From NCBI RefSeq assembly GCF_003966695.1, contig NZ_AP018827.1:1654501-1718500 (forward strand): DNA of 64,000 nucleotides, in the 5' to 3' direction. Of this stretch, positions 53,486 to 62,179 are shown one piece after another (positions within the stretch are counted from its first letter, which is position 1; the number at the start of each line of letters is the position of its first letter). Under the pieces are notes generated by a model. The model worked only from the letters and a program-made list of their open reading frames with translations. It was not told the origin of the DNA and made no database searches. A program made the translations under genes and the position numbers. This DNA is from Asticcacaulis excentricus. Its GTDB lineage: Bacteria > Pseudomonadota > Alphaproteobacteria > Caulobacterales > Caulobacteraceae.

Positions 53486-55033
53486 CTACAAAGTGACGCC
53501 ATTCTTCCAGATGGCGATTTCGCGCTCGTCATTCTTTTCGTTGTTGGCGCGCTCACCCGACGCCACGCGCAGGATGAGGTCCATCAGGTCATCGGCGGTT
53601 TCGTCCAGCGTCTTGCCCTCCAGCGCCTGACCGGCATTGAAGTCGATCCAGTGCGGCTTCTTTTCGGCCAGAGCGGTATTGGAGGCGATTTTCAGCGTCG
53701 GCGCAGGGAAGCCCAGCGGCGTGCCGCGCCCCGTGGTGAACAGCACGATCACGGCCCCGGCCGCCGTCAGCGCCGTCGAAGACACGGCGTCATTGCCGGG
53801 CGCTTCGAGCAGCGACAGCCCCGGCTGCGTGGCGCGCTCGCCATAGCGCAGCACCTCGGTCAACTGGCTGAGGCCGCCTTTTTGCACGGCCCCCAGCGAC
53901 TTTTCTTCGAGCGTGGTGATGCCCCCGGCCTTGTTGCCCGGCGACGGGTTTTCAAACACCGGCTGGTTGTTGTCGAGGAAGTATTGTTTGAAGTCGTTGA
54001 CCACATCGACGACCTGATGAAACACCCCTTCGTCCCTGGCGCGGGCCATCAGGATGCGTTCGGCCCCGAAAACTTCCGGGATTTCGGTCATGATCGACTG
54101 ACCGCCCGCCAGCGCCACGATGTCGGCCACACGCCCGACCAGCGGATTGGCGGTCAGGCCCGAAAAACCGTCCGAGCCGCCGCACTTGACGCCGATGGCG
54201 AGGTCCGAAACGTGGCACAGCTCGCGCTGATCCTTTTCGACCACCTTCACGAGTTCTTCCAGCGCCTCAAGGCCCGCCTCGTGCTCGTCCTCGACCATCT
54301 GGGCGGCGAAATATTTGAGGCGATCCGGCGTGCGGCCTTCGATCTCACCGATCAGGGCGCTGAGCTGATTGTTTTCGCAACCCAGACCGACGATCAGCAC
54401 GCCGCCGGCATTGGGGTGCGCCGCCAGCGCCGCCAGCAGCTTGCGCGTATGGTTGAGGTCGTCGCCCAGTTGCGAGCAACCGAGCGGATGGGTCAGGGCA
54501 TAGACGCCATCGACGCGGCCCTTAAAGCGCTCGCTTGCCACCTTGGCCAGCCGCTCAGAGGTGCGCGCCACGCAGCCGACCGTGCACAATATCCAGATTT
54601 CATTGCGGATACCGACGCGGCCATCCGCGCGGCGATAGCCCATAAAGGTACGCGCATCAGGGTGGGAACCGGGCCCTTCGGCGGCCACGGGCGCGTAGTC
54701 ATAATCTTCGACCCCCGTCAGAGAGGTGGCCAGATTGTGCGTATGGACGTGCTCACCGGCCTTGATCGGCGCGATGGCGTGCCCGATACGGAAACCGAAT
54801 TTCAGCACCGGCGCGTCCACGGCGATGTCACGCAGGGCGATCTTGTGCCCTTTGGGGATGTCGGTTCCGAGCGACAGTTGCACATCGCCAAAATCCAGCA
54901 CCTCCCCGGCGCTCAGCGCTTCGACCGCAATCGCCACATCATCGGTAGCGTGCACGCGCACATAGCGCTTCATAGCCGGGGCCTTGATGTCCTTAGGGCC
55001 AAGGGCCGCGCAGGCGGAAGAGTCGTCGGGCAT
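53486..55033 (-). CDS. uxaA: Altronate dehydratase (fused SAF + catalytic UxaA)
   Basis: Dehydrates altronate to 2-keto-3-deoxygluconate. 515 aa from ATG 55033; family alignment suggests the domain begins at Met21 (54973), so that start is possible. The N-terminal SAF domain (VRVHATDDVAIAVEALSAGE ... AIAPIKAGEHVHTHNLA) is followed by the catalytic part (YRRADGRVGIRNEIWILCTVGCV, THPLGCSQLGDD, GLGCENNQ, GVKCGGSDGFSGLTANP). Preceded by an operator-like site at 55105-55119. Confidence 0.93.
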   Translation of the reverse strand: MPDDSSACAALGPKDIKAPAMKRYVRVHATDDVAIAVEALSAGEVLDFGDVQLSLGTDIPKGHKIALRDIAVDAPVLKFGFRIGHAIAPIKAGEHVHTHNLATSLTGVEDYDYAPVAAEGPGSHPDARTFMGYRRADGRVGIRNEIWILCTVGCVARTSERLAKVASERFKGRVDGVYALTHPLGCSQLGDDLNHTRKLLAALAAHPNAGGVLIVGLGCENNQLSALIGEIEGRTPDRLKYFAAQMVEDEHEAGLEALEELVKVVEKDQRELCHVSDLAIGVKCGGSDGFSGLTANPLVGRVADIVALAGGQSIMTEIPEVFGAERILMARARDEGVFHQVVDVVNDFKQYFLDNNQPVFENPSPGNKAGGITTLEEKSLGAVQKGGLSQLTEVLRYGERATQPGLSLLEAPGNDAVSSTALTAAGAVIVLFTTGRGTPLGFPAPTLKIASNTALAEKKPHWIDFNAGQALEGKTLDETADDLMDLILRVASGERANNEKNDEREIAIWKNGVTL

Positions 55034-55104
55034 AATCGCTGTCTTTCTGACGTCCGACGCCCTCTGAGGCGAGATCGCGAACGCTGTTTTTTATGTTGAC
55101 GGTT

Positions 55105-55119
55105 GGTAACCGGTGTCAT
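55105..55119 (-). promoter_or_regulatory. LacI-type operator candidate upstream of uxaA
   Basis: ATGACACCGGTTACC on the minus strand, with the palindromic ACCGGT centre typical of LacI-family operators (central CG). The identical 15-mer is found upstream of uxaC at 56547-56561 on the plus strand. It lies 72 bases before the uxaA start. Confidence 0.7.
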
Positions 55120-55276
55120 ACCTCTGAACGCGGTAGATAGGCAAGAGGCGTAACAGGGCTATGGACGGAAAATCTGCGCGCTTGCCCGCAGCCGCCATTT
55201 ACCGCTAAATATAACAGATGAAACGGACTTTTGTATGTGACCGTTTCGCAATTCAGGCCGGAAGCAAAACCCACAC

Positions 55277-56365
55277 ATGACCACGACCGCTCTTCCCGAA
55301 GGCGCCCCCGATCCCGTCGAAGATTTCCTGAAGCGCCGCAAGAAGGCGACGATCAACGATGTGGCCTCTCTGGCGCGCGTCTCGAAGAAGACGGTGTCGC
55401 GGGTAATCAACCATTCGCCATCGGTGCGCGCCGAAACGCGCGATCAGGTCAACGCCATCATCGCCCGCATCGGTTTCAAGCCGGACCCGCAGGCGCGCGG
55501 CCTGGCCTTTCGCCGCTCCTTCCTGCTAGGCCTCGTCTATGACAACCCCAACGCCCAGTACGTCATCAATATCCAGAACGGTGTGCTGGATTGCATTCGC
55601 GGGTCGGGCACCGAGCTGGTGGTCCACCCGTGCGACAAGAACAGCGCGGATTTTATCGACGAAATCCGCGAATTCGTGGAGTTGCAGCGGCTGTCTGGCG
55701 TGATCGTCCTGCCGCCCATCGCCGAAAACCGTCAACTGCTGGCCGCGCTCGATGATCTTGATGTGCCCTATGTGCGAATCACCGCCATGCCCGGCGAAGA
55801 AAACACGCCGCCTATCGTCTCGTCGCAGGTGGTGTCGCGCGACCGCATGGGCTGCCGTGCGGCGGCGGAGCATCTGGCCGATCTGGGGCACCGCCGCATC
55901 GGCTTCATTTCCGGCCCGGCAGGTTACGCCTCGGCGCGTCAACGCCGGCAGGGCTTCGATGAAGGGCTTGAGGCGCGCGGCCTGACGCTCGATAGCGCCC
56001 TGATCGTGCAGGGGGAATATACCTTCGAGTCGGGCTACGCGGCCGGTAAGGCGCTGCTGTCGCAATCGCCGCGCCCGACCGCCATTTTCAGTTCCAACGA
56101 CGAAATGGCGGTCGGTGTCTATAAGGCCGCCGCCGAGTTGGGCCTCAGCGTGCCCGATGACCTCAGCGTGGTCGGCTATGACGACGCCCCCATCGCCGCC
56201 CGCGTCACCCCCGGCCTGACCAGCGTGCGCGCCCCCATCCGCGACATCGGCCGCGCGGCCGCCGATGCCCTGCTGGCAGAAAACCGCAAGGACAGCACCG
56301 TCTTCGATACGGCCCTGATCGTGCGGGAATCGACCGGCCCGGCGGACCCATCGTTCAAGCCCTGA
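55277..56365 (+). CDS. LacI-family transcriptional regulator of uronate genes
   Basis: 362 aa. The DNA-binding head starts near residue 24 (ATINDVASLARVSKKTVSRV, then INHSPSVRAETRDQV) with the hinge ARGLAFRRS. The sugar-binding core has LLGLVYDNPNAQYVINIQNG, GVIVLPPI, RRIGFISGPAGYASARQRRQGF and FSSNDEMAVGVYKAA. It is flanked by uxaA/uxuB (divergent) and uxaC (downstream), each with the same operator-like 15-mer, so it is probably their repressor, relieved by a uronate or pathway intermediate. Confidence 0.9.
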   Translation: MTTTALPEGAPDPVEDFLKRRKKATINDVASLARVSKKTVSRVINHSPSVRAETRDQVNAIIARIGFKPDPQARGLAFRRSFLLGLVYDNPNAQYVINIQNGVLDCIRGSGTELVVHPCDKNSADFIDEIREFVELQRLSGVIVLPPIAENRQLLAALDDLDVPYVRITAMPGEENTPPIVSSQVVSRDRMGCRAAAEHLADLGHRRIGFISGPAGYASARQRRQGFDEGLEARGLTLDSALIVQGEYTFESGYAAGKALLSQSPRPTAIFSSNDEMAVGVYKAAAELGLSVPDDLSVVGYDDAPIAARVTPGLTSVRAPIRDIGRAAADALLAENRKDSTVFDTALIVRESTGPADPSFKP

Positions 56366-56388
56366 GACACAGCTTTCTGCGAACGAGT

Positions 56389-56521
56389 CTGGATCATTAT
56401 GTTTCCATGGAAACATAATGATCCAGCTTTTGTTTGGCTCCTCGCCGGGCGGCGGCTGCGCCGCCCTGGCCGCCGCCTCAATGGCGGCTTGAGCGGAAGG
56501 ATTTTATGAAAATCCTTCCGC
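56389..56521 (+). repeat. Family C three-hairpin element, copy 3
   Basis: HP1 (56389-56426) has arms CTGGATCATTATGTTTCC and GGAAACATAATGATCCAG, followed by CTTTTG. The middle has GGCGGC/GCCGCC and GCCGCC/GGCGGC pairs. HP3 (56493-56521) has arms GCGGAAGGATTTT and AAAATCCTTCCGC. Relative to copies 1 and 2 both arms change together. It lies between the lacI gene and the uxaC operator. Confidence 0.85.
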
Positions 56522-56546
56522 TCCAAAATAGACGTTGATAAATGTC

Positions 56547-56561
56547 ATGACACCGGTTACC
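56547..56561 (+). promoter_or_regulatory. LacI-type operator candidate upstream of uxaC
   Basis: ATGACACCGGTTACC, identical to the site before uxaA (opposite strand). It lies 88 bases before the uxaC ATG. Confidence 0.7.
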
Positions 56562-56648
56562 TGTTGCAGCGGGAGATCATGAACCCGAAGACCGCCACAA
56601 AGTTCAGACAGAACGGTCCACGGTTTCGCTTTTTTCGGTATCTGTGAC

Positions 56649-58061
56649 ATGTCCAAGCCTTTGATTTTGAACGAAGACCGTCTGTTTTCGGCAGACCCGG
56701 CGCAACGCGCGGTGGCCCGCGAGCTGTATGCGCTGATCAAGGATTACCCCATTCTGTCGCCGCACGGTCATACGGACCCGCAATGGTTCGCCGATAATGC
56801 CAATTTCGGCAGCGCGACCGAGCTGTTCCTGGCGCCGGACCACTATATCTACCGGATGCTCTATTCGCAGGGCTATGATCTGAATGATCTGGGCGTGGGG
56901 TCCAAGGCCGGGCCTTCGACCGCCGATCCGCGCACGGCGTGGAAGATCTTTGCCGCCAATCAGCATCTGTTCCGCGGCACGCCGACCGCCATGTGGATGA
57001 ACCACGTATTTGGCCACATTATGGGCTTTGACAAGCGCCTCGATGAGACGACGGCGGATGCGTATTTCGACCGCATCGGTGAGCTTCTGGCGTCTGACGC
57101 CTATAAGCCGCGCGCCCTGTTTGAACGCTTCAATATCGAGCTTCTGGCCACCACCGAGTCGCCGACCGACACGCTGGAGCACCATCAGAAAATTCGCGCG
57201 TCCGGCTGGAAGGGCCGCGTCGTCACCGCCTACCGTCCCGATCCGGTCATTGATGCCGAACACGAGGACTTCCGTGACAAGCTGAAAGTGTTTGCCGAGC
57301 TTTCCGGCGAAGACGTCTATAGCTGGAAGGGCTATCTGGCCGCGCACCGCAAACGCCGTGATTTCTTTATGGAGATGGGCGCGACCTCAACCGACCACGG
57401 CCACCCGACGGCCAAGACCGCCAATCTGTCGGCCAGCGAGTCCGAGGCCCTGTTCAACCGCATCATCGTCGGGGAATTTACCCCTGCCGATGCCGAGCTG
57501 TTCCGCGCCCAGATGCTGACCGAAATGGCGCGCATGAGCCTCGATGACGGGCTGACCATGCAGATTCACCCCGGCTCCTTCCGCAACCACAACCAGACGA
57601 TCTTTGAAACCTTCGGGCGTGACAAGGGCTGCGACATCCCGCTGGCCACCGATTACGTCAATGATCTCAAGCCGCTGCTGGACGCTTTCGGTAACGAAAA
57701 GACCCTGACGGTCATCCTGTTCACGCTGGATGAGACCTCCTATTCGCGCGAACTGGCCCCGCTGGCCGGGCACTATCCGATCCTGAAACTCGGCCCGTCG
57801 TGGTGGTTCCACGATTCGCCCGAAGGCATGACGCGCTTCCGCGAACAGGTCACCGAAACCGCCGGCTTCTACAACACAGTCGGCTTCAACGACGACACGC
57901 GCGCCTTCCTGTCGATCCCGGCGCGCCACGACGTCGCCCGCCGCATCGACGCCAACTTCCTGGCGCGTCTGGTGGTCGAACACCGCCTCGAACTGGAAGA
58001 CGCGGCCGAAACGATCAAGGACCTGACCTATAACCTGCCCAAGGCGGCCTATAAGCTGTAG
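56649..58061 (+). CDS. uxaC: Glucuronate/galacturonate isomerase
   Basis: Isomerises D-glucuronate to fructuronate or galacturonate to tagaturonate. 470 aa, normal length. Amidohydrolase-type fold: SPHGHTDPQWFADN near the N-terminus with the metal His-X-His, then HHQKIRASGWKGRVVTAYRP, MQIHPGSFRNHN and LKLGPSWWFHDSPEGM, all UxaC signatures. It forms one transcription unit bounded by the operator upstream and a strong terminator downstream. Confidence 0.96.
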   Translation: MSKPLILNEDRLFSADPAQRAVARELYALIKDYPILSPHGHTDPQWFADNANFGSATELFLAPDHYIYRMLYSQGYDLNDLGVGSKAGPSTADPRTAWKIFAANQHLFRGTPTAMWMNHVFGHIMGFDKRLDETTADAYFDRIGELLASDAYKPRALFERFNIELLATTESPTDTLEHHQKIRASGWKGRVVTAYRPDPVIDAEHEDFRDKLKVFAELSGEDVYSWKGYLAAHRKRRDFFMEMGATSTDHGHPTAKTANLSASESEALFNRIIVGEFTPADAELFRAQMLTEMARMSLDDGLTMQIHPGSFRNHNQTIFETFGRDKGCDIPLATDYVNDLKPLLDAFGNEKTLTVILFTLDETSYSRELAPLAGHYPILKLGPSWWFHDSPEGMTRFREQVTETAGFYNTVGFNDDTRAFLSIPARHDVARRIDANFLARLVVEHRLELEDAAETIKDLTYNLPKAAYKL

Positions 58062-58106
58062 GGTTTTGGGGTTTGCTTAAACTGGCCCCTTCACCCCATA
58101 GATTAC

Positions 58107-58142
58107 AAAGCCCTCCGGTGCCGTCCGGAGGGCTTTGCTACA
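58107..58142 (+). terminator. Intrinsic terminator of uxaC
   Basis: AAAGCCCTCCGG (58107-58118), loop TGCCGT, CCGGAGGGCTTT (58125-58136): a perfect 12-bp stem, 45 bases after the stop, followed by GCTACATTT. Confidence 0.85.
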
Positions 58143-58162
58143 TTTGCCTTTGGCAGGGAGGT

Positions 58163-58233
58163 AAAAAAAGAAGAGCCCCGCTGTTGCCAGCGAGGCTCCC
58201 TGTATCGGGGGTGCAGGGGTCTGCGACCCCTGC
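58163..58233 (-). terminator. Double hairpin terminator of acnB
   Basis: On the minus strand after the acnB stop: hairpin GCAGGGGT/ACCCCTGC (58233-58213), then GAGCC-CGCTG/CAGCG-GGCTC (58198-58173) followed by TTCTTTTTTT (58172-58163). The second stem with its U-run is a classical terminator. Confidence 0.85.
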
Positions 58234-58248
58234 GCTATCTAACCGGGC

Positions 58249-60837
58249 TTACTCAGCCGCAACCGTAGACGCCACATCGGCATATTCTTCGATCTGGTCG
58301 AAGTTCATATAGCGATAGACTTCCGCGCCCTTGGCATTGATGACGCCCATGTCGGAGAGGTATTCCTCGACGGTGGGCAGGCGGCCCAGCTTCGAGGCAA
58401 TGGCCGACAGTTCCGCCGAGGCCAGGAAGACGTTGGTGTTCTTGCCCAGACGGTTGGGGAAGTTGCGCGTCGAGGTCGAAACGACGGTCGCCCCTTCGCG
58501 CACCTGCGCCTGATTGCCCATGCACAGCGAACAGCCCGGCATTTCCATACGCGCCCCGGCGGTGCCCAGCACGTTGTAATGGCCTTCCTTGGTCAGTTCG
58601 GCGGCGTCCATCTTGGTCGGCGGGGCGACCCACAGGCGCGTCGGTATGTCCTTCTTACCGTTGAGCAGCAGGGAGGCGGCGCGGAAGTGGCCGATATTGG
58701 TCATGCACGAGCCGATGAAGACTTCGTCGATGGCCGTATTCTGCACGTCGGACAGCAGGCGCGCATCGTCCGGATCGTTCGGGGCGCACAGGATCGGCTC
58801 TTTGATATCATTGAGGTCGATGTCGATGATCGCCGCGTATTCGGCGTCGGCATCGGCTTCCATCAGCACCGGGTTGGCCAGCCAGTCTTCCATCGCCTTG
58901 ATGCGGCGCGACAGCGTGCGGGCGTCCTGATAGCCGTCGGCGATCATGTTCTTCATCAGCACGATATTCGAGGTCATGTACTCGATGATCGGCTCTTTGT
59001 TGAGCTTCACGGTGCAGCCCGCCGCCGACCGTTCCGCCGAAGCGTCGGTCAGTTCGAACGCCTGTTCGACCTTCAGGTCCGGCAGGCCCTCGATTTCGAG
59101 AATACGGCCGGAGAAGGCGTTGACCTTACCCGCCTTGGCGACGGTCAGCAGGCCCTGCTTGATGGCGTAGTAGGGGATGGCGTGGACGAGGTCACGCAGG
59201 GTGATGCCCGGCTGAAGCTGGCCCTTGAAGCGGACAAGGATGGATTCCGGCATGTCGAGCGGCATGACGCCCGTCGCCGCACCAAAGGCCACAAGGCCCG
59301 AACCGGCGGGGAAGGAAATACCGATGGGGAAGCGGGTGTGCGAATCGCCGCCGGTGCCAACCGTGTCGGGCAGCAGCAGGCGGTTCAGCCACGAGTGGAT
59401 GACCCCGTCGCCCGGGCGCAGGGCCACGCCGCCGCGGTTGGAGATAAAGGCCGGCAGTTCGCGGTGCGTCTTGACATCGACCGGCTTCGGATAGGCCGCC
59501 GTGTGGCAGAAGGACTGCATGACCAGATCGGCGGAGAAGCCGAGGCAGGCGAGGTCTTTCAGTTCGTCGCGGGTCATCGGGCCCGTGGTGTCCTGAGAGC
59601 CGACCGTGGTCATCTTGGGCTCGCAATAGGTGCCCGGACGGATGCCCTGCCCTTCGGCCAGACCGCAGGCCTTGCCGACCATCTTCTGCGCCAGCGTGAA
59701 GCCCTTGCCCGAATCGACCGGGGCGACCGGCAGGCGGAAGGCGGTCGAAGCCGGCAGGCCCAGAAACTCACGCGCCTTGGCGGTCAGAGAGCGACCAATG
59801 ATCAGGTTGATGCGGCCCCCGGCCTGCACTTCGTCCAGAATAACGTGCGACTTGAGCTGGAAGTCGGCGATCTTTTGACCGGCCTTTTCGACCTTGCCTT
59901 CATAGGGGTAGATGTCGATGACATCGCCCATATCCATCTGCGACACATCGACTTCGATAGGCAGGGCGCCGGAATCTTCCTGCGTATTGAAGAAGATGGG
60001 GGCGATCTTGCCACCCAGCGTCACGCCGCCAAAGCGCTTGTTCGGCACGTAGGGGATGTCTTCGCCCGTGGCCCAGATGACCGAATTGGTCGCCGATTTA
60101 CGCGACGAACCGGTGCCGACGACGTCCCCGACATAGGCGACGAGGTTGCCTTTGGCTTTCAGGTCTTCGATGAACTGGATCGGGCCGCGCTTGCCGTCCT
60201 CTTCCGGCGTGATGCCGGGGCGCGCGTTCTTCAGCATGGCCAGATAGTGCAGCGGGATGTCCGGGCGCGACCAGGCGTCTGGCGCGGGCGACAGATCGTC
60301 CGTATTGGTTTCGCCCGTGACCTTGAACACGGTGACGGTGATCTTTTCGGCGACCTTGGGGCGCGAGGTGAACCATTCGGCTTCGGCCCACGACTGAATC
60401 ACATCCTTGGCGTTGGCGTTACCGGCCTTGGCCAGTTCCGCCACGTCGTGGAAGAAGTCGAACATCAGAAGCGTCTTTTTCAGCGCTTCGGCGGCGATCT
60501 TACCAACCACGGCGTCGCTCAGAAGGTCTATCAGCGGCTTGACGTTATAACCGCCAACCATAGTCCCCAGAAGCTCGGTCGCCTTTTCGCGGCTGATCAG
60601 TTCAACCGGGAAGTCGCCATGCGCCACCGCCGACAGGAAGGAGGCCTTGACCTTGGCCGCATCATCGACGCCCGGCGGCACGCGATAGGTGATCAGGTCG
60701 AGGAGGAATTCCGCTTCGCCGGCCGGAGGGTTCTTGATCAGTTCGATCACTTCGGCGGTTTGTTGCGCGGTCAGCGGCAGGGGCGGAATGCCAAGCGCGG
60801 CGCGCTCGGCCACATGGGCACGATAGGCTTCAAGCAT
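58249..60837 (-). CDS. acnB: Aconitate hydratase B
   Basis: Citrate-isocitrate isomerase of the TCA cycle. 862 aa with the AcnB order: HEAT-like domain ([20 protein letters not shown]), swivel domain ([35 protein letters not shown]), then the catalytic domains with Fe-S ligand cysteines in [12 protein letters not shown] and [13 protein letters not shown]. AcnB is often stress-labile and can bind mRNA in its apo form. A second aconitase (acnA) is 1.3 kb further on the same strand. Confidence 0.97.
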   Translation of the reverse strand: MLEAYRAHVAERAALGIPPLPLTAQQTAEVIELIKNPPAGEAEFLLDLITYRVPPGVDDAAKVKASFLSAVAHGDFPVELISREKATELLGTMVGGYNVKPLIDLLSDAVVGKIAAEALKKTLLMFDFFHDVAELAKAGNANAKDVIQSWAEAEWFTSRPKVAEKITVTVFKVTGETNTDDLSPAPDAWSRPDIPLHYLAMLKNARPGITPEEDGKRGPIQFIEDLKAKGNLVAYVGDVVGTGSSRKSATNSVIWATGEDIPYVPNKRFGGVTLGGKIAPIFFNTQEDSGALPIEVDVSQMDMGDVIDIYPYEGKVEKAGQKIADFQLKSHVILDEVQAGGRINLIIGRSLTAKAREFLGLPASTAFRLPVAPVDSGKGFTLAQKMVGKACGLAEGQGIRPGTYCEPKMTTVGSQDTTGPMTRDELKDLACLGFSADLVMQSFCHTAAYPKPVDVKTHRELPAFISNRGGVALRPGDGVIHSWLNRLLLPDTVGTGGDSHTRFPIGISFPAGSGLVAFGAATGVMPLDMPESILVRFKGQLQPGITLRDLVHAIPYYAIKQGLLTVAKAGKVNAFSGRILEIEGLPDLKVEQAFELTDASAERSAAGCTVKLNKEPIIEYMTSNIVLMKNMIADGYQDARTLSRRIKAMEDWLANPVLMEADADAEYAAIIDIDLNDIKEPILCAPNDPDDARLLSDVQNTAIDEVFIGSCMTNIGHFRAASLLLNGKKDIPTRLWVAPPTKMDAAELTKEGHYNVLGTAGARMEMPGCSLCMGNQAQVREGATVVSTSTRNFPNRLGKNTNVFLASAELSAIASKLGRLPTVEEYLSDMGVINAKGAEVYRYMNFDQIEEYADVASTVAAE

Positions 60838-61017
60838 CGGTACACCTTTGGAAAGGGTCTGGGGACGGACTTATGGAGTCCTTAGTTTGGCGCATATCGC
60901 AGGCGCGAAGCCTTGCATAGGCCACAGGGGTAAAATGGACGTGAAACGGCGCAGAAATTTGCATGGGTGAAGTTTGTTTTTCACCCCTGAACGGCGCTTT
61001 TGGCCATGATGAACGGC

Positions 61018-61584
61018 TCAGGCGCTGGGCGGGTCGGCGTCCAGACAGGCCAGAACCTCCTGCCCAATATCGGCGGGCCAGACGGCAAGGCGCTGACGAA
61101 GTGCGGCGTGATCTCCGGCAAACAGGGCGCGCGACGCCTCTTCGAAGCCTTCACGATCTCCGGCCAGAGTGACCATGACGCGATAGGCGGTATTGACGCG
61201 CGCCCTGGAGTCCGGGCCGCCTTTGCGCGCCGCGTCGATCAGCTTGCGCAAGGTCACTGACGCGCCGCCCGGCTGCTGCGATAGCCACTCCCAATGGCGC
61301 GGCAGAAGCGTGACTTCGCGCGGCACGACCCCCAGCTTTGGGCGTCCGCGTTTGACGGTTTCAGGCGCAGTTTCAGGTGTGGGGGCATAGCGCGCCTGAA
61401 CGGCCGCTGCGTCGCCGCGCAGGTCGAGATCGATCACCTGACCCGTGGCACGATCAAGGATGATAACGGGGGCGTCGGGCTGCGCCGCAAGGGCCTTGTG
61501 GGCAGCCAGTGCGGCTTCGGCGGGCGGGCCAACGGTCAGACGGCGGGCGGCCTGAAACACGGCATAGAGGGGTTCGGACGTCAT
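61018..61584 (-). CDS. DUF2239-family protein
   Basis: 188 aa from ATG 61584 (GAGAACCC upstream). APVIILDRATGQVIDLDLRG, then KRGRPKLGVVPREVTLLPRHWEWLSQQPGGASVTLRKLIDAAR and AYRVMVTLAGDREGFEEASRALFAGD are typical of DUF2239. GRPKLGVV and the WL-x-x-Q-P-G-G-A-S-x-x-L-R-K-L motif suggest a nucleic-acid-binding, ribbon-helix-helix-like element. Divergent from a GIY-YIG protein, a pairing I recall from related genomes. Function unknown. Confidence 0.82.
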   Translation of the reverse strand: MTSEPLYAVFQAARRLTVGPPAEAALAAHKALAAQPDAPVIILDRATGQVIDLDLRGDAAAVQARYAPTPETAPETVKRGRPKLGVVPREVTLLPRHWEWLSQQPGGASVTLRKLIDAARKGGPDSRARVNTAYRVMVTLAGDREGFEEASRALFAGDHAALRQRLAVWPADIGQEVLACLDADPPSA

Positions 61585-61654
61585 CGGGTTCTCAGAATTT
61601 ATTTTACCCGGATAAAAATATGCGCTATCAGCGCCGCTGTCAAAGGAGAAGATC

Positions 61655-61993
61655 ATGGACAGCCATGAAAAGAAGGCGGCCATCGCGGCCTATAAGGAAC
61701 GCAAGGCGGTGAGCGGAGTCTATGCGGTGATCTGCAACGCCACGGGCGAGACGTGGGTGGGGGCCAGCCGCAATCTGGAGGCGCAGCAGAACGGCCTGTG
61801 GTTTGCGTTGCGACTGGGCAGTCATTGCCACGCCAGCCTGCAAGCCGCGTGGAACGCGCATGGCGAGACAGAGTTTCGCTATGAGGCGCTGGATCGCGTG
61901 CCGGAGGACTATTCCGACATGGCGCGTAAGGACGATCTGAAACGCCGCAAAGACCTGTGGCAGCAGCGGTTACAGGCGGAGGGGTTACTGTAA
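61655..61993 (+). CDS. GIY-YIG nuclease-family protein
   Basis: 112 aa; AAAGGAGAAGATC precedes the ATG. SGVYAVICNATGETWVGASRNLEAQQNG is a degenerate GIY-YIG motif (G-V-Y ... W-V-G-A-S-R-N), with Arg, and later Glu71-like (HGETEFRYEAL). A minimal single-domain nuclease without a DNA-binding partner domain; the divergent DUF2239 gene might supply that. No phage or intron context, so probably a housekeeping or repair role. Confidence 0.83.
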   Translation: MDSHEKKAAIAAYKERKAVSGVYAVICNATGETWVGASRNLEAQQNGLWFALRLGSHCHASLQAAWNAHGETEFRYEALDRVPEDYSDMARKDDLKRRKDLWQQRLQAEGLL

Positions 61994-62021
61994 ATTATCA
62001 GCCCACATGCCGAAGAAAGTA

Positions 62022-62096
62022 AGATACCCCACCACCACATCTCACCGCCTTCGGCGGCTCGTGCGGTCCCCCTCCCCACCAGAGGTGGGGAGGTAT
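62022..62096. repeat. Family A palindromic repeat between convergent genes
   Basis: TACCCCACCACCAC, hairpin CCGCCTTCGGCGG (62045-62057), and core CCTCCCCACC-AGA-GGTGGGGAGG (62071-62093) followed by TATA. The core arms differ from copy 1 (AGC/GCT replaced by ACC/GGT) but still pair. Between the GIY-YIG gene and acnA. Confidence 0.75.
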
Positions 62097-62097
62097 A

Positions 62098-62166
62098 AAA
62101 AGACAAAGAACCCCGCCGGTGACGACGGAGCTCCTCAATCGGGGTGCAGGGGGCAAGCCCCCTGCC
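62098..62166 (-). terminator. Probable double-hairpin terminator of acnA
   Basis: On the minus strand after the acnA stop: GCAGGGGG/CCCCCTGC (62165-62146), then ACCCCG/CGGGGT enclosing CCG/CGG (62145-62110), then TTCTTTGTCTTTTT. Arrangement and first hairpin parallel those behind acnB. Confidence 0.6.
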
Positions 62167-62179
62167 TGCTTTACCAAAC

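Noticed and set aside
48571-56521. CRISPR or tandem-repeat array from the recurring family C hairpins
   Set aside because: Only three copies, kilobases apart and in both orientations, each an imperfect multi-hairpin unit without regular spacers.
58579-60885. Very long open frame (768 codons) on the plus strand opposite acnB, and a similar one (482 codons) opposite uxaA at 53651-55099
   Set aside because: Both are antisense shadows of strongly supported genes in high-GC DNA; their translations are rich in Arg, Gln, His and Gly and match no domain.
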